24,949 nt of DNA, taken from an uncultured Bacteroidales bacterium. GTDB taxonomy: Bacteria > Bacteroidota > Bacteroidia > Bacteroidales > F082. The stretch lies in NCBI GenBank assembly GCA_937926515.1, contig CALAZZ010000136.1:1-24949 (forward strand), in the 5' to 3' direction. Position 1 is the first letter of the stretch. Each line of letters starts with the position of its first letter. Made by a program: the position numbers and the translations under genes. Under the pieces are notes generated by a model, which was not told the DNA's origin, made no database searches, and worked only from the letters and a program-made list of their open reading frames with translations. Below, piece after piece: positions 14,687 through 22,480 of the stretch.

Positions 14687-16040
14687 GTTCAGCTTTTTTT
14701 TGGGGCAGCAATTTTGTGGCCTTTACTTGCTTAATACGCCTTGTATCGGCATCTGCAATTTCAAAACGAAAATTCAGGCAATTAATTTCAGCACCTGACT
14801 CAGGAATACTGCCTTCAAGCTCAAGTATCAGGCCGGCAAGGGTATCTGAATCTCCTTGTACTTTCTCGAAATAATACTCATCAATATCCATTACCTTACA
14901 AAAATCGATCAAATTTGTTTGAGCTTCAAACAGGTAGGTGTTGTCATCAATCATTTTGTAAAACGTAATTTCAGCTTCCTTATCAAATTCATCATTAATA
15001 TCGCCAATAATTTCTTCGATGATGTCTTCGAGTGTGAGCAATCCTGATGTGCCCCCATATTCATCAACCACAATGGCGAGGTGTATTTTCTTTTCACGAA
15101 ATTCCTGCATCAGGTCGTTAATTTTTTTGTTCTCAGGAACAAAAAATGCGGGCCTGATGAGGTTTTTCCATTCGAAGTCAGTGTTGTCAATAAAGGGCAG
15201 AAGGTCCTTGATGTAAAGAATACCCATCACCTTATCAAAACTGCCCTCATATACAGGTATGCGCGAAAATCCACTGTTCAGAATGGTATCCAGCACCGAT
15301 TTTAAATCCTGGTTTATTTCAACTGCTGTAATTTTCACTCTCGATTTCATGATGCTGCGCACCTCCTTCTCGCTAAAGGTAGCGATGCCTTTTAGCATTT
15401 TCTTTTCCTCCGGAGGTGTACTCTCATCCGAGGTGATATCAATGGCAGCCGAAAGGTCGCTCATAGAAATATTATGGGATCTTCGTATCAGCCTGTTATC
15501 GATGAAGGCTGTTGATTTTACTAATGGCAAACTGATCGGCTTAAATATAAAGATCAGCATCTTGAGCGAACGGGCCATAAAACGTGCAAGTGGTTGTGGG
15601 AACTTGTTTGCCATCACCTTGGGGATGATCTCACCTACAAGCAATATGAGAGAGGTAATAACAACAACCTGAATAATAAATGTGAGGACAGGATTGCCAT
15701 GCTGGCTCACGATCATGGTACTGATAAAAGTCGACAATATAATGATGGCTACATTTACCAGGTTATTGACAATCAATATGGTTGCAAGCAGCTGTTTGGG
15801 CTTTTCACGCAACTCCAGCACCAGCTTATTCACTTCGCTTTCACTGGTGCGCAAGTCTTTTAGATCATTTGGCTTGAGTGAAAAATAAGCTGTTTCGCTA
15901 CCTGAAATCAAGGCTGAACTGATCAATAATACAATCAGCAGGATCAGGCTTATCAAGAACTCAGAAATGCTACCTGCTGCCAAATTATTTAGCAGTATCA
16001 TAAGCAAACTCGCAGCAGGGTCAGGATCTGGATTATCCAA
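14679..16040 (-). CDS. gldE: gliding motility-associated protein GldE (CNNM/CBS/CorC)
   Basis: A membrane protein of about 453 residues with CorC/HlyC-type architecture. An N-terminal CNNM/DUF21 region (about 15-190) has three or four hydrophobic segments and the motif SALISGSETAYFSL. Two CBS domains (about 205-345) contain VMGILYIKDLLPF and AIVVDEYGGTSGLLTLEDIIEEIIGDI, and a CorC-HlyC domain (about 360-445) closes it. GldE is the gliding-associated member of this family; its ion or ligand is not established. No good ATG lies at the expected N-terminus: TTG at 16040 gives MDNPDPDPAASLL, matching the DPDP-like start I recall for GldE, while TTG at 16049 or ATG at 16001 are alternatives. It overlaps gldD and follows ssb, the standard Bacteroidota order. 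Confidence 0.92.
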   Translation of the reverse strand: MDNPDPDPAASLLMILLNNLAAGSISEFLISLILLIVLLISSALISGSETAYFSLKPNDLKDLRTSESEVNKLVLELREKPKQLLATILIVNNLVNVAIIILSTFISTMIVSQHGNPVLTFIIQVVVITSLILLVGEIIPKVMANKFPQPLARFMARSLKMLIFIFKPISLPLVKSTAFIDNRLIRRSHNISMSDLSAAIDITSDESTPPEEKKMLKGIATFSEKEVRSIMKSRVKITAVEINQDLKSVLDTILNSGFSRIPVYEGSFDKVMGILYIKDLLPFIDNTDFEWKNLIRPAFFVPENKKINDLMQEFREKKIHLAIVVDEYGGTSGLLTLEDIIEEIIGDINDEFDKEAEITFYKMIDDNTYLFEAQTNLIDFCKVMDIDEYYFEKVQGDSDTLAGLILELEGSIPESGAEINCLNFRFEIADADTRRIKQVKATKLLPQKKAEHD

Positions 16041-16066
16041 TACGGTCAAGTTTAGAATTCTCGGTA

Positions 16067-16074
16067 CAAAAATA
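16067..16074 (-). promoter_or_regulatory. putative -7 box (TATTTTTG) for gldE-gldD
   Basis: TAnnTTTG match on the minus strand, 18 or 27 bases before the two candidate TTG starts of gldE. It lies just after the ssb stop and allows gld expression separate from ssb. Confidence 0.4.
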
Positions 16075-16111
16075 GAAAATAAACTTCAGCTAATCAAGCC
16101 TGTATTTCATC

Positions 16112-16573
16112 TCAAAATGGTAAGTCGTCCTCTGGGGTTACCTCCGGCGCCGGTGATTCGCCATTATGATCTGTCTGTTTGGTCTCGGTTTGTGATGGTG
16201 GTTCGCCACGTGTGTCAGCAGTCATGGAGGATCCGCTTTTGGAGATCAGGTTCAATTTATCAGCTACTATTTCGGTGATATAACGCGTATTGCCCTGATT
16301 ATCCTGGTATTGCCGGGTTTTGATTTTACCTTCCACGAATAACAGGTCACCTTTAATATAATTGCGCCTGCCTTCAGCCACATCATTTGCCAGGTTGCCC
16401 CAGGCTACAATATTATGCCATTCCGTTTGATCTTGCCAGTTACCTTCGCGATCGCGATAGCGTTCACTTGTTGCTAGCGAAACCGTCATTTTTTTTCCAC
16501 CATTGTCAAATGTGATCACCTCGGGGTCTTTTCCCAGGCGCCCTATCAGCATTACTTTATTCAATCCAGCCAT
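16112..16573 (-). CDS. ssb: single-stranded DNA-binding protein
   Basis: A 153-residue SSB. The OB fold covers about residues 1-110, starting MAGLNKVMLIGRLGKDPE and including WHNIVAWGNLANDVAEGRRNYIKGDLLFVEGKIKTR. A flexible polar linker and the acidic tip DDLPF follow, which recruits replication and repair partners. The ATG at 16573 gives the family's exact N-terminus; an in-frame extension to 16624 adds 17 unrelated residues that overlap the mutY gene end. It acts as a tetramer coating single-stranded DNA. It lies 28 bases downstream of mutY and 71 bases upstream of the preferred gldE start, a long-conserved neighbourhood in Bacteroidota. Confidence 0.96.
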   Translation of the reverse strand: MAGLNKVMLIGRLGKDPEVITFDNGGKKMTVSLATSERYRDREGNWQDQTEWHNIVAWGNLANDVAEGRRNYIKGDLLFVEGKIKTRQYQDNQGNTRYITEIVADKLNLISKSGSSMTADTRGEPPSQTETKQTDHNGESPAPEVTPEDDLPF

Positions 16574-16601
16574 TTTTATTGTTTTTAATTTTGTTGATAA
16601 A

Positions 16602-17675
16602 TTACATAATATGCTTGCTGTCAAGCAAAAACCTTTCTATAAGCTTTGGAATTGGATAGTTTTCCAATTGTTTTTGATCAACCAAAAATACATTTTTTTT
16701 GCTCAAAACATCAAATGCAGAGGTGTGAATAATATGAAAAACTGCATGTATGTGCTGGTGTGTCAGTTTGTGTTTATAGGTTTGAGAGCTGCTTATGAGT
16801 TTCCAGTTTTTCTGATCAAATAATTTCTTCCACTCAGCTGTGCCGGCAATTGATCCAAAATTTTCAGGCCCGATTGTTTCAATCATCGGAAAATCATATA
16901 AACCACGCCAGATGTCATTTTTAGTGCGGTGATGAATATAGATGCCTTTGCTTCCATTTTCAACCCTAATTACCAAGTAATTAAAATAACGGTTTCGATT
17001 GTTTCTCTTTGACTGTTTAACGGGTAACTTATCTACCTTGTTGTTGGTAAAGGCTTTGCAATGGGTATTAAATATGCACTGAATACAATCGGGGTTTTTG
17101 GGGACGCATTGCAAGGCACCAAATTCCATCATAGCTTGATTGAAAGTACCAGGATGTTGTGATCTAATCAGATCTGTAGCCAAGGTTTGAAACGTTTTTT
17201 TACCTGAGCCACTGTCAATAGGGGTGCTTATACCATAAAACCTGGAAAGCACACGGTACACATTACCATCGACAACTGCCTTGGGTTCATCACCGCAGAT
17301 CGAACTGATGGCAGCAGCAGTATATGGCCCAATACCTTTTAGTTTTATTAAGGTATTGTAGTCGGTGGGGAAAAGGCCATCATATTGATCCACCACCACT
17401 CTTGCCGTTGCATGCAGGTTGCGTGCACGGCTGTAATAGCCCAAACCTTGCCACATTTTCAGGACCTCTTGAGGTTGGGCGGCTGCCATATCAATTACGC
17501 CGGGCCATTTTTTTATAAAGCGGTTAAAATAGTCAAGTCCCTGATCGACACGTGTTTGTTGTAAAATGATCTCGGACAGCCAAACTACGTAAGGATCAGC
17601 GGTTTGCCTCCAGGGTAATGGGCGTTTATTTTGTTGATACCAATGTATTAAACGGGATTGAAAATCGATATTCAA
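16602..17675 (-). CDS. mutY: A/G-specific adenine DNA glycosylase
   Basis: Base-excision repair enzyme of 357 residues that removes adenine mispaired with 8-oxoguanine. The catalytic domain has LSEIILQQTRV with Glu35, the helix-hairpin-helix LKGIGPYTAAAI near 111-122, and VVDGNVYRVLSR with catalytic Asp136. These are offset by two from E. coli Glu37 and Asp138. The iron-sulphur cysteines are Cys190, Cys197, Cys200 and Cys206 in C-X6-C-X2-C-X5-C spacing. A NUDIX-like 8-oxoG recognition domain occupies about 228-357. The ATG at 17675 fits the family N-terminus (WYQQNKRPLPWR). It is divergent from the HU gene across 132 AT-rich bases. Confidence 0.97.
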   Translation of the reverse strand: MNIDFQSRLIHWYQQNKRPLPWRQTADPYVVWLSEIILQQTRVDQGLDYFNRFIKKWPGVIDMAAAQPQEVLKMWQGLGYYSRARNLHATARVVVDQYDGLFPTDYNTLIKLKGIGPYTAAAISSICGDEPKAVVDGNVYRVLSRFYGISTPIDSGSGKKTFQTLATDLIRSQHPGTFNQAMMEFGALQCVPKNPDCIQCIFNTHCKAFTNNKVDKLPVKQSKRNNRNRYFNYLVIRVENGSKGIYIHHRTKNDIWRGLYDFPMIETIGPENFGSIAGTAEWKKLFDQKNWKLISSSQTYKHKLTHQHIHAVFHIIHTSAFDVLSKKNVFLVDQKQLENYPIPKLIERFLLDSKHIM

Positions 17676-17750
17676 AATAGAAAATATTTATTCAGAGAAC
17701 TTTATGAATTAAAAAAAATCAAAATAATATGGCTGATTAAAAAAAAATTC

Positions 17751-17758
17751 TAACTTTG
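17751..17758 (+). promoter_or_regulatory. putative -7 box (TAACTTTG) for the HU gene
   Basis: TAnnTTTG match 50 bases before the HU ATG, preceded by long A-tracts (17710-17748) that could act as an UP element or bend DNA, which fits a strongly expressed gene. The leader that follows is A/T-rich with no Shine-Dalgarno sequence. Confidence 0.5.
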
Positions 17759-17807
17759 CCCTTCCAAATAAAAATCTAATTTTTAATCATTTAAAAACGT
17801 TAAAGAT

Positions 17808-18092
17808 ATGACAAAAGCTGAAATCGTAGCAGAAATTGCTAACAAGACAGGAGTAGAGAAAGTTGCTGTGCAAGCAGTAGTTGAATCTTTCATGGAAAGT
17901 GTTAAGAAATCTATGATGAACGGTGAGAACGTTTATCTCAGGGGATTCGGAAGCTTCACCATCAAAAGAAGAGCTGAGAAAACAGGAAGAAATATTTCCA
18001 AGAATACAACCATCATTATTCCTGCACACAATATTCCTGCGTTTAAACCAGCTAAAACCTTTGTAAACCAGGTTAAAAATAACGTTAAGTAA
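17808..18092 (+). CDS. HU family DNA-binding protein
   Basis: Nucleoid-associated dimeric protein of 94 residues that bends and compacts DNA. It shows the HU/IHF fold: helices MTKAEIVAEIANKTGVEK, the VESFMESVKKSMMNGENVYLRGFGSF core, the basic arm ending in IPAFKPAK (residues 76-83 region) and a Lys-rich C-terminal helix. The length is close to the usual 90. The start is the ATG at 17808. A tiny basic-protein gene follows after 35 bases on the same strand, and a long hairpin lies beyond it, so the two may form a short transcript. Several HU paralogues are usual in this phylum, so no specific symbol is given. Confidence 0.95.
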   Translation: MTKAEIVAEIANKTGVEKVAVQAVVESFMESVKKSMMNGENVYLRGFGSFTIKRRAEKTGRNISKNTTIIIPAHNIPAFKPAKTFVNQVKNNVK

Positions 18093-18127
18093 TTTACCGA
18101 TTTACGTTTTAACTAAAGAAAATCATT

Positions 18128-18217
18128 ATGCCAAGCGGGAAAAAGAGAAAAAGACACAAGATGGCAACTCACAAGCGCAAAAAACGCTTGAGGAAAAACA
18201 GACACAAGAAGAAATAA
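18128..18217 (+). CDS. 29-residue AURKAIP1/COX24-type basic protein (bS22/mS38-like)
   Basis: A tiny gene beginning MPSGKKRKRHKMATHKR and ending NRHKKK then TAA. Of 29 residues about 20 are Lys, Arg or His and none is acidic. The pattern KRxKMxxHKRKKRLRKxR matches the AURKAIP1/COX24 C-terminal domain, known from mitochondrial small-subunit protein mS38 and the actinobacterial ribosomal protein bS22. It therefore probably binds rRNA in the ribosome. The context, between HU and RNase E/G, is consistent with a translation/RNA role and, from recall, recurs in Bacteroidota. The ATG at 18128 has no Shine-Dalgarno sequence. Family assignment is by motif only and genes this short are often missed. 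Confidence 0.85.
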   Translation: MPSGKKRKRHKMATHKRKKRLRKNRHKKK

Positions 18218-18240
18218 TCAATCTTGATGTCCTATAAAAT

Positions 18241-18287
18241 TGAGTAACACAATGTCGCGTAAAACACCTGTGGCATTGTGTTATTCA
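18241..18287 (+). terminator. long hairpin after the HU / small-protein unit
   Basis: A 14-base-pair stem, TGAGTAACACAATG (18241-18254) with CATTGTGTTATTCA (18274-18287), containing one G-T wobble and a 19-base loop. It starts 24 bases after the small-protein stop. There is no strong T-run, so it could be a transcription terminator, an RNA-stability element or a processing site upstream of rng. Confidence 0.6.
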
Positions 18288-18324
18288 GTTTAATGACAAT
18301 TAGACTCCAGCCTAAAATTATCAA

Positions 18325-18356
18325 TTGGAACTCTCGTTGGGTTTCAAATAAATTTA
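18325..18356 (+). promoter_or_regulatory. possible rng promoter (TTG-N21-TAAATTTA)
   Basis: TTG at 18325-18327 and TAAATTTA at 18349-18356 resemble the Bacteroidota -33/-7 pair, with the last -7 base off consensus. It lies 14 bases before the GTG start at 18370. Confidence 0.3.
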
Positions 18357-18369
18357 CAAAACATAAACA

Positions 18370-19920
18370 GTGAATAGGGAATTAATTATCGATTCTCGTG
18401 CTTCGGAGGTTGACATTGTTTTATTGGAGGATAAGCTTCTTGTAGAACTTCACAAAGAAAAGACAAATAATAACTATGCCGTAGGCGATGTTTATCTGGG
18501 TCGTGTAAAAAAGATCATGCCCGGACTGAATGCCGCTTTCGTTGATGTTGGTTATGAGAAAGATGCATTTTTGCATTATCTTGACTTAGGCCCACAGGTT
18601 CGATCGTTGATCAAATATACCAAGCTGGCTCAAAGTGGCAGGCCTGTGCCAATCAATGCGGAAAATTTCAAACTGGAACCCGATATTGAGAAAACAGGAA
18701 AGATTACACAGGTGCTCACAACAGGCATGCAAGTGCTTGTACAGATTGCCAAGGAACCCATCTCAACCAAAGGCCCTCGAATTTCATCCGAAATTTCGTT
18801 TGCCGGCCGGTTTCTTGTGCTGGTACCTTTCTCGAGCCGGATTTCGATTTCGCAAAAAATTCGCAGCAGCGAAGAGCGAAATCGGTTAAAAAGACTTATT
18901 CAAAGCATCAGGCCCAATAATTTCGGTGTCATCATCAGGACTGTAGCCGAAAACAAAAAGGTAGCCGAACTGGATGCTGATTTGAAGAACCTGTTGGAAA
19001 AATGGGAAAAGATAAGCGCTAAGCTAAACAATGCCAAAGCGCCGCTAAAGGTGGTCAGCGAGCTTGACCGCACCTCGGCCATATTGCGCGACCTGCTCAA
19101 TGAATCTTTCAATCATGTGCATGTCAATGACCTGCCATTATTTGACGAGATAAAAAGTTTTATTACCACCATCGCACCCCAAAAGGTGGACATTGTGAAA
19201 CTTTATAAAGGCAAAGCGCCCATCTTCGAATATTTTGGCATTGATAAGCAGATCAAAAGTCTTTTCGGAAAAACAGTTACTATAAGAAGTGGTGTATACC
19301 TCATAATTGAACATACCGAAGCCATGCACGTGATCGACGTAAACAGTGGTCATCGTGTGAACAAAGAGAATAGCCAGGAAGAAAATGCCCTGGACGTCAA
19401 CCTGGAGGCGGCAAGTGAAATTGCCCGCCAACTGCGCCTGCGCGACATGGGAGGAATTATCGTGGTCGATTTTATTGATATGCACGATAGTAAAAACCGA
19501 CGAACCCTTTACCAAAAGCTAAAGGACGAAATGGCGCGCGATCATGCCAAACATACCATTTTACCTCCCAGTAAATTTGGATTGGTACAGATCACCCGAC
19601 AACGAGTGCGGCCTGAAATGAATGTTGAAATACTTGAAAAATGTCCTGTTTGTGATGGCACAGGCAAGATCAAACCAAGTATAATTTTTGTTGATGAAAT
19701 TGAGAATAACCTGAAATACCTCCTGCTTGATCAGAATGAGAAATCAATCACTCTGGCTGTGCATCCTTATATTCATGCATACCTCACCAAAGGAGTAATT
19801 TCGCGTCGCAGGAAATGGATATGGAAATATAAAAAGCCAATCCACCTGAAACCAATGGCCAACTACCATTTGCTCGAATACAGGTTTTTCAATAAAAACA
19901 ACGATGAAATAAAAATATAA
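18370..19920 (+). CDS. rng: Rne/Rng family ribonuclease (RNase G-like)
   Basis: Endoribonuclease of 516 residues for rRNA maturation and mRNA decay. The start is GTG at 18370, giving NRELIIDSRASEVDIVLLED, the family's first strand. An S1 RNA-binding domain covers about 37-125 (GDVYLGRVKKIMPGLNAAFVDVG). The DNase I-like catalytic core carries the metal-binding aspartates Asp323 (HVIDVNSG) and Asp367 (GGIIVVDFIDM). The zinc link is CPVC at Cys425/Cys428 followed by DGTGKI. There is no long disordered scaffold tail, so it resembles RNase G rather than E. coli RNase E. The S1 domain has a longer insertion (GPQVRSLIKYTKLAQSG) than enterobacterial forms. A terminator follows after 38 bases. Confidence 0.95.
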   Translation: MNRELIIDSRASEVDIVLLEDKLLVELHKEKTNNNYAVGDVYLGRVKKIMPGLNAAFVDVGYEKDAFLHYLDLGPQVRSLIKYTKLAQSGRPVPINAENFKLEPDIEKTGKITQVLTTGMQVLVQIAKEPISTKGPRISSEISFAGRFLVLVPFSSRISISQKIRSSEERNRLKRLIQSIRPNNFGVIIRTVAENKKVAELDADLKNLLEKWEKISAKLNNAKAPLKVVSELDRTSAILRDLLNESFNHVHVNDLPLFDEIKSFITTIAPQKVDIVKLYKGKAPIFEYFGIDKQIKSLFGKTVTIRSGVYLIIEHTEAMHVIDVNSGHRVNKENSQEENALDVNLEAASEIARQLRLRDMGGIIVVDFIDMHDSKNRRTLYQKLKDEMARDHAKHTILPPSKFGLVQITRQRVRPEMNVEILEKCPVCDGTGKIKPSIIFVDEIENNLKYLLLDQNEKSITLAVHPYIHAYLTKGVISRRRKWIWKYKKPIHLKPMANYHLLEYRFFNKNNDEIKI

Positions 19921-19958
19921 GACACACATTGACAATGTGCCTTTAAATTACACCTCCG

Positions 19959-19999
19959 TTCCCGCCAGTTGCATCAATGCTGATTGACGGGAATTTTTT
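19959..19999 (+). terminator. rho-independent terminator after rng
   Basis: Arms TTCCCGCCA (19959-19967) and TGACGGGAA (19985-19993) pair with one mismatch, an inner GCAT/ATGC stem is possible at 19971-19980, and TTTTTT (19994-19999) follows directly. A smaller CACATT/AATGTG stem precedes it at 19925-19939. Confidence 0.75.
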
Positions 20000-20014
20000 A
20001 GGTTGAAAAAGAAT

Positions 20015-20022
20015 TAATTTTG
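20015..20022 (+). promoter_or_regulatory. putative -7 box (TAATTTTG) for trpS
   Basis: TAnnTTTG match ending 5 bases before the trpS ATG, immediately after the rng terminator. It implies a leaderless or very short-leader message, as proposed for purN. Confidence 0.45.
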
Positions 20023-20027
20023 CATAT

Positions 20028-21023
20028 ATGGAAACAGTTTTAAGTGGCATACGTCCAACCGGAAACCTGCACCTGGGTAATTACTTTGGTGCTGTTCGTA
20101 ACTTTCTGAAAATGCAGGAAACCAACAGGTGCTTCTTCTTCATTGCGGATTATCACTCATTAACTACACATCCCAACCCGGTTGACCTGCACGGCAATGT
20201 GAAACAGGTGCTTGCTGAGTACCTGGCAGCCGGCCTCGATCCTGAAAAAGCAACACTTTATGTGCAAAGTGATCTGCCTGAAACAGCTGAATTGTACTTA
20301 TTCCTTAATATGAATGCCTATATGGGCGAACTCGAACGGGTAACTACATTTAAGGAAAAAGCACGCAAGCAACCGGAAAACATCAATGCCGGCTTGTTGA
20401 CTTACCCCACCCTGATGGCAGCAGATATCATCATCCACCGTGCCGATAAGGTGCCTGTTGGGAAAGACCAGGAACAACACCTGGAAATGACCCGCACTTT
20501 TGCGCGCCGCTTCAACCGCATGTATAATAATGAGTATTTCCCCATTCCTTCAGCATTTAATTTTGGTGAAGAGCTCATTAAAATACCGGGACTTGACGGC
20601 AGCGGCAAGATGGGTAAATCAGAAGGCGAAGGGAATGCGATTTTCCTGGTTGATGATGCCAAAACCATTCGCAAGAAGGTTATGCGTGCCGTTACTGACA
20701 GTGGGCCCACCGAGCCAAACCAGCTGAAACCTGAGCCCATTCAAAACCTGTTCACCCTGCTCAAAGTGGTTTCACAGCCCGATGTAGTCGAATATTTTAA
20801 TGTACAGTTTAACAATTGTACGATCAGGTATGGCGATCTGAAAAAGCAACTTGCAGAAGATATCATTACGTTTGTGGAGCCTCTTCGTGAAAGGATTTTA
20901 CACATTGCATCCGATGAGGATTACCTGGGTAAGGTGGCCCGAATGGGTGCTGAAAAAGCACGTGAAAGTGCACGCAAAACCATTCGTGAGGTACGCGAAA
21001 TTATTGGTTTTAGGCCCTTTTAA
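20028..21023 (+). CDS. trpS: tryptophanyl-tRNA synthetase
   Basis: Class I aminoacyl-tRNA synthetase of 331 residues that charges tRNA-Trp in the cytoplasm. The Rossmann fold begins METVLSGIRPTGNLHLGNY, with the HIGH-type motif HLGN at 15-18. The KMSKS loop is KMGKS at 194-198. Other landmarks are FIADYHSLT near 38, YPTLMAADII near 126 and VGKDQEQHLEMTR near 144, which bind tryptophan and ATP. The length is standard. The ATG at 20028 directly follows a -7-like box. hflX follows on the same strand after 52 bases. No Trp-specific leader or attenuator is visible. Confidence 0.97.
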   Translation: METVLSGIRPTGNLHLGNYFGAVRNFLKMQETNRCFFFIADYHSLTTHPNPVDLHGNVKQVLAEYLAAGLDPEKATLYVQSDLPETAELYLFLNMNAYMGELERVTTFKEKARKQPENINAGLLTYPTLMAADIIIHRADKVPVGKDQEQHLEMTRTFARRFNRMYNNEYFPIPSAFNFGEELIKIPGLDGSGKMGKSEGEGNAIFLVDDAKTIRKKVMRAVTDSGPTEPNQLKPEPIQNLFTLLKVVSQPDVVEYFNVQFNNCTIRYGDLKKQLAEDIITFVEPLRERILHIASDEDYLGKVARMGAEKARESARKTIREVREIIGFRPF

Positions 21024-21075
21024 CCGGAAAAACTGATCTTTGTTGAAATTTCCATAACCAAGGAAAGGATTATGT

Positions 21076-22269
21076 ATGGGTAGACATATTGTTACGGCAA
21101 ACGAAGCAGAACGGGTTGTGCTCGTGGGTCTGATCACTAAAATGCAAAGCAAAGAACAAGTTGATGAATATCTTGATGAACTTGCATTTTTAGTTGAAAC
21201 AGCCGGTGGCGTGCCCATCAAACGCTTCATACAGTCACTGGACAAGCCCAACGTAAGAACATATGTCGGGAGCGGAAAGCTGGATGAGATCAGGCAGTAT
21301 GTCAAGGCTGAAAGTGCTGATATTGTAATATTCGATGACGAACTGGGAGGATCTCAGATCAGGAATTTGGAAAAAGTGCTCGAATGCAAAATACTCGACC
21401 GCACAAATCTTATCCTGGATATTTTTGCAAAACGTGCCCGCACCTCACATGCCAAAACACAGGTTGAACTGGCACAATACCAATACCTGCTTCCGCGTCT
21501 GACCAGAATGTGGACCCACCTTGAACGCCAACGTGGGGGCATTGGCCTCAGAGGTCCCGGTGAAACCGAAATCGAAACAGACCGCCGTATCATCCGTGAT
21601 AAGATCAGCCTGCTAAAAAAACGACTGGAAGAGATTGACAAGCAGCAAACCACACAGCGAAAAAACAGGGGTCAACTGATAAGGGTGGCTTTGGTTGGAT
21701 ATACCAATGTAGGCAAATCGACCATTATGAACCTGCTGAGTAAGTCAGATGTGTTTGCTGAGAATAAGCTTTTTGCCACCCTGGATACCACTGTTCGCAA
21801 AGTGGTGGTTGATAATTTACCGTTTTTACTCTCTGATACAGTGGGTTTCATCCGAAAATTACCCCATGGGTTGATCGAGTCATTTAAGTCAACACTGGAT
21901 GAGGTCAGGGAATCAGACATCCTGCTGCACGTGGTCGATATCTCTCACCCTGAGTTTGAGGCTCAGATCGAAACCGTAAATCAAACCTTGTTGGAGATCA
22001 AAGCCGCAAATAAGAAAACCATTATGGTCTTCAATAAGATTGATGCCTATACCTATGATAAAAAGGAAGAGGACGACCTCACGCCTGTGACTGAGCGTAA
22101 TTATTCACTTGAAGAGCTTAAAAAAAGCTGGATGGCAAATAACAACCTTCCCTGTATTTTCATTTCAGCCACAAAAAAAGAAAACTATCACGAGTTCAGG
22201 GAATTGCTTTATGATGAAATCAGGGATATGCATGCCATACGCTATCCCTATGATAATTTCCTTTACTGA
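21076..22269 (+). CDS. hflX: GTPase HflX
   Basis: Ribosome-associated GTPase of 397 residues; in E. coli HflX splits stalled 70S ribosomes and hibernating pairs. The N-terminal HflX domain has TYVGSGKLDEI (62-72) and DRTNLILDIFAKRARTSHAK. The linker helix region has GGIGLRGPGETEIETDRR (154-171). The G domain carries P-loop GYTNVGKS (208-215), G2 LFATLDTT (232-239), DTVGF (254-258) and NKID near 325. The ATG at 21076 is chosen because an ATG four bases earlier reads into a stop after three codons. AAGGAAAGGA lies about 7 bases upstream and resembles a Shine-Dalgarno sequence, uncommon in this phylum. It is likely cotranscribed with trpS. Confidence 0.96.
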   Translation: MGRHIVTANEAERVVLVGLITKMQSKEQVDEYLDELAFLVETAGGVPIKRFIQSLDKPNVRTYVGSGKLDEIRQYVKAESADIVIFDDELGGSQIRNLEKVLECKILDRTNLILDIFAKRARTSHAKTQVELAQYQYLLPRLTRMWTHLERQRGGIGLRGPGETEIETDRRIIRDKISLLKKRLEEIDKQQTTQRKNRGQLIRVALVGYTNVGKSTIMNLLSKSDVFAENKLFATLDTTVRKVVVDNLPFLLSDTVGFIRKLPHGLIESFKSTLDEVRESDILLHVVDISHPEFEAQIETVNQTLLEIKAANKKTIMVFNKIDAYTYDKKEEDDLTPVTERNYSLEELKKSWMANNNLPCIFISATKKENYHEFRELLYDEIRDMHAIRYPYDNFLY

Positions 22270-22480
22270 TTGCATTCACTATGTTCGAAAATGTACAGTA
22301 ATCCCTTGTAAACGGACACCCATCGGAGTCTGGAACCGGAATGGTCTGCCCTAAGCCATAACAAATCAGCATTTTATTTTTTTTGGTATAAATTTAGATG
22401 CCTTTGCTCCTTATTGCTGTATGAATTGATACAGTGAACATTGAACAATATTTCCATGCAACTATCAAAATGATCTCAAG
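22270..22480. other. spacer upstream of the ABC permease gene
   Basis: 211 bases without a supportable gene. It holds a T-run (22376-22384) followed by an AT-rich stretch, and the dyad listed separately at 22417-22434. No TAnnTTTG box was found; TGCCTTTG at 22399-22406 is one base off. No terminator for hflX is evident. Confidence 0.4.
22417..22434. promoter_or_regulatory. 18-base near-palindrome, candidate operator
   Basis: CTGTATGAATTGATACAG is symmetrical at 16 of 18 positions (only the central G/G pair breaks it), 46 bases before the ATG of the ABC permease gene. The size and symmetry fit a binding site for a dimeric regulator; as RNA it could also form a 6-base-pair stem. Confidence 0.45.

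Noticed and set aside
21072..21083. Upstream ATG overlapping the hflX start as a leader peptide
   Set aside because: It encodes three residues (ATG TAT GGG TAG); there is no evidence that it is used.
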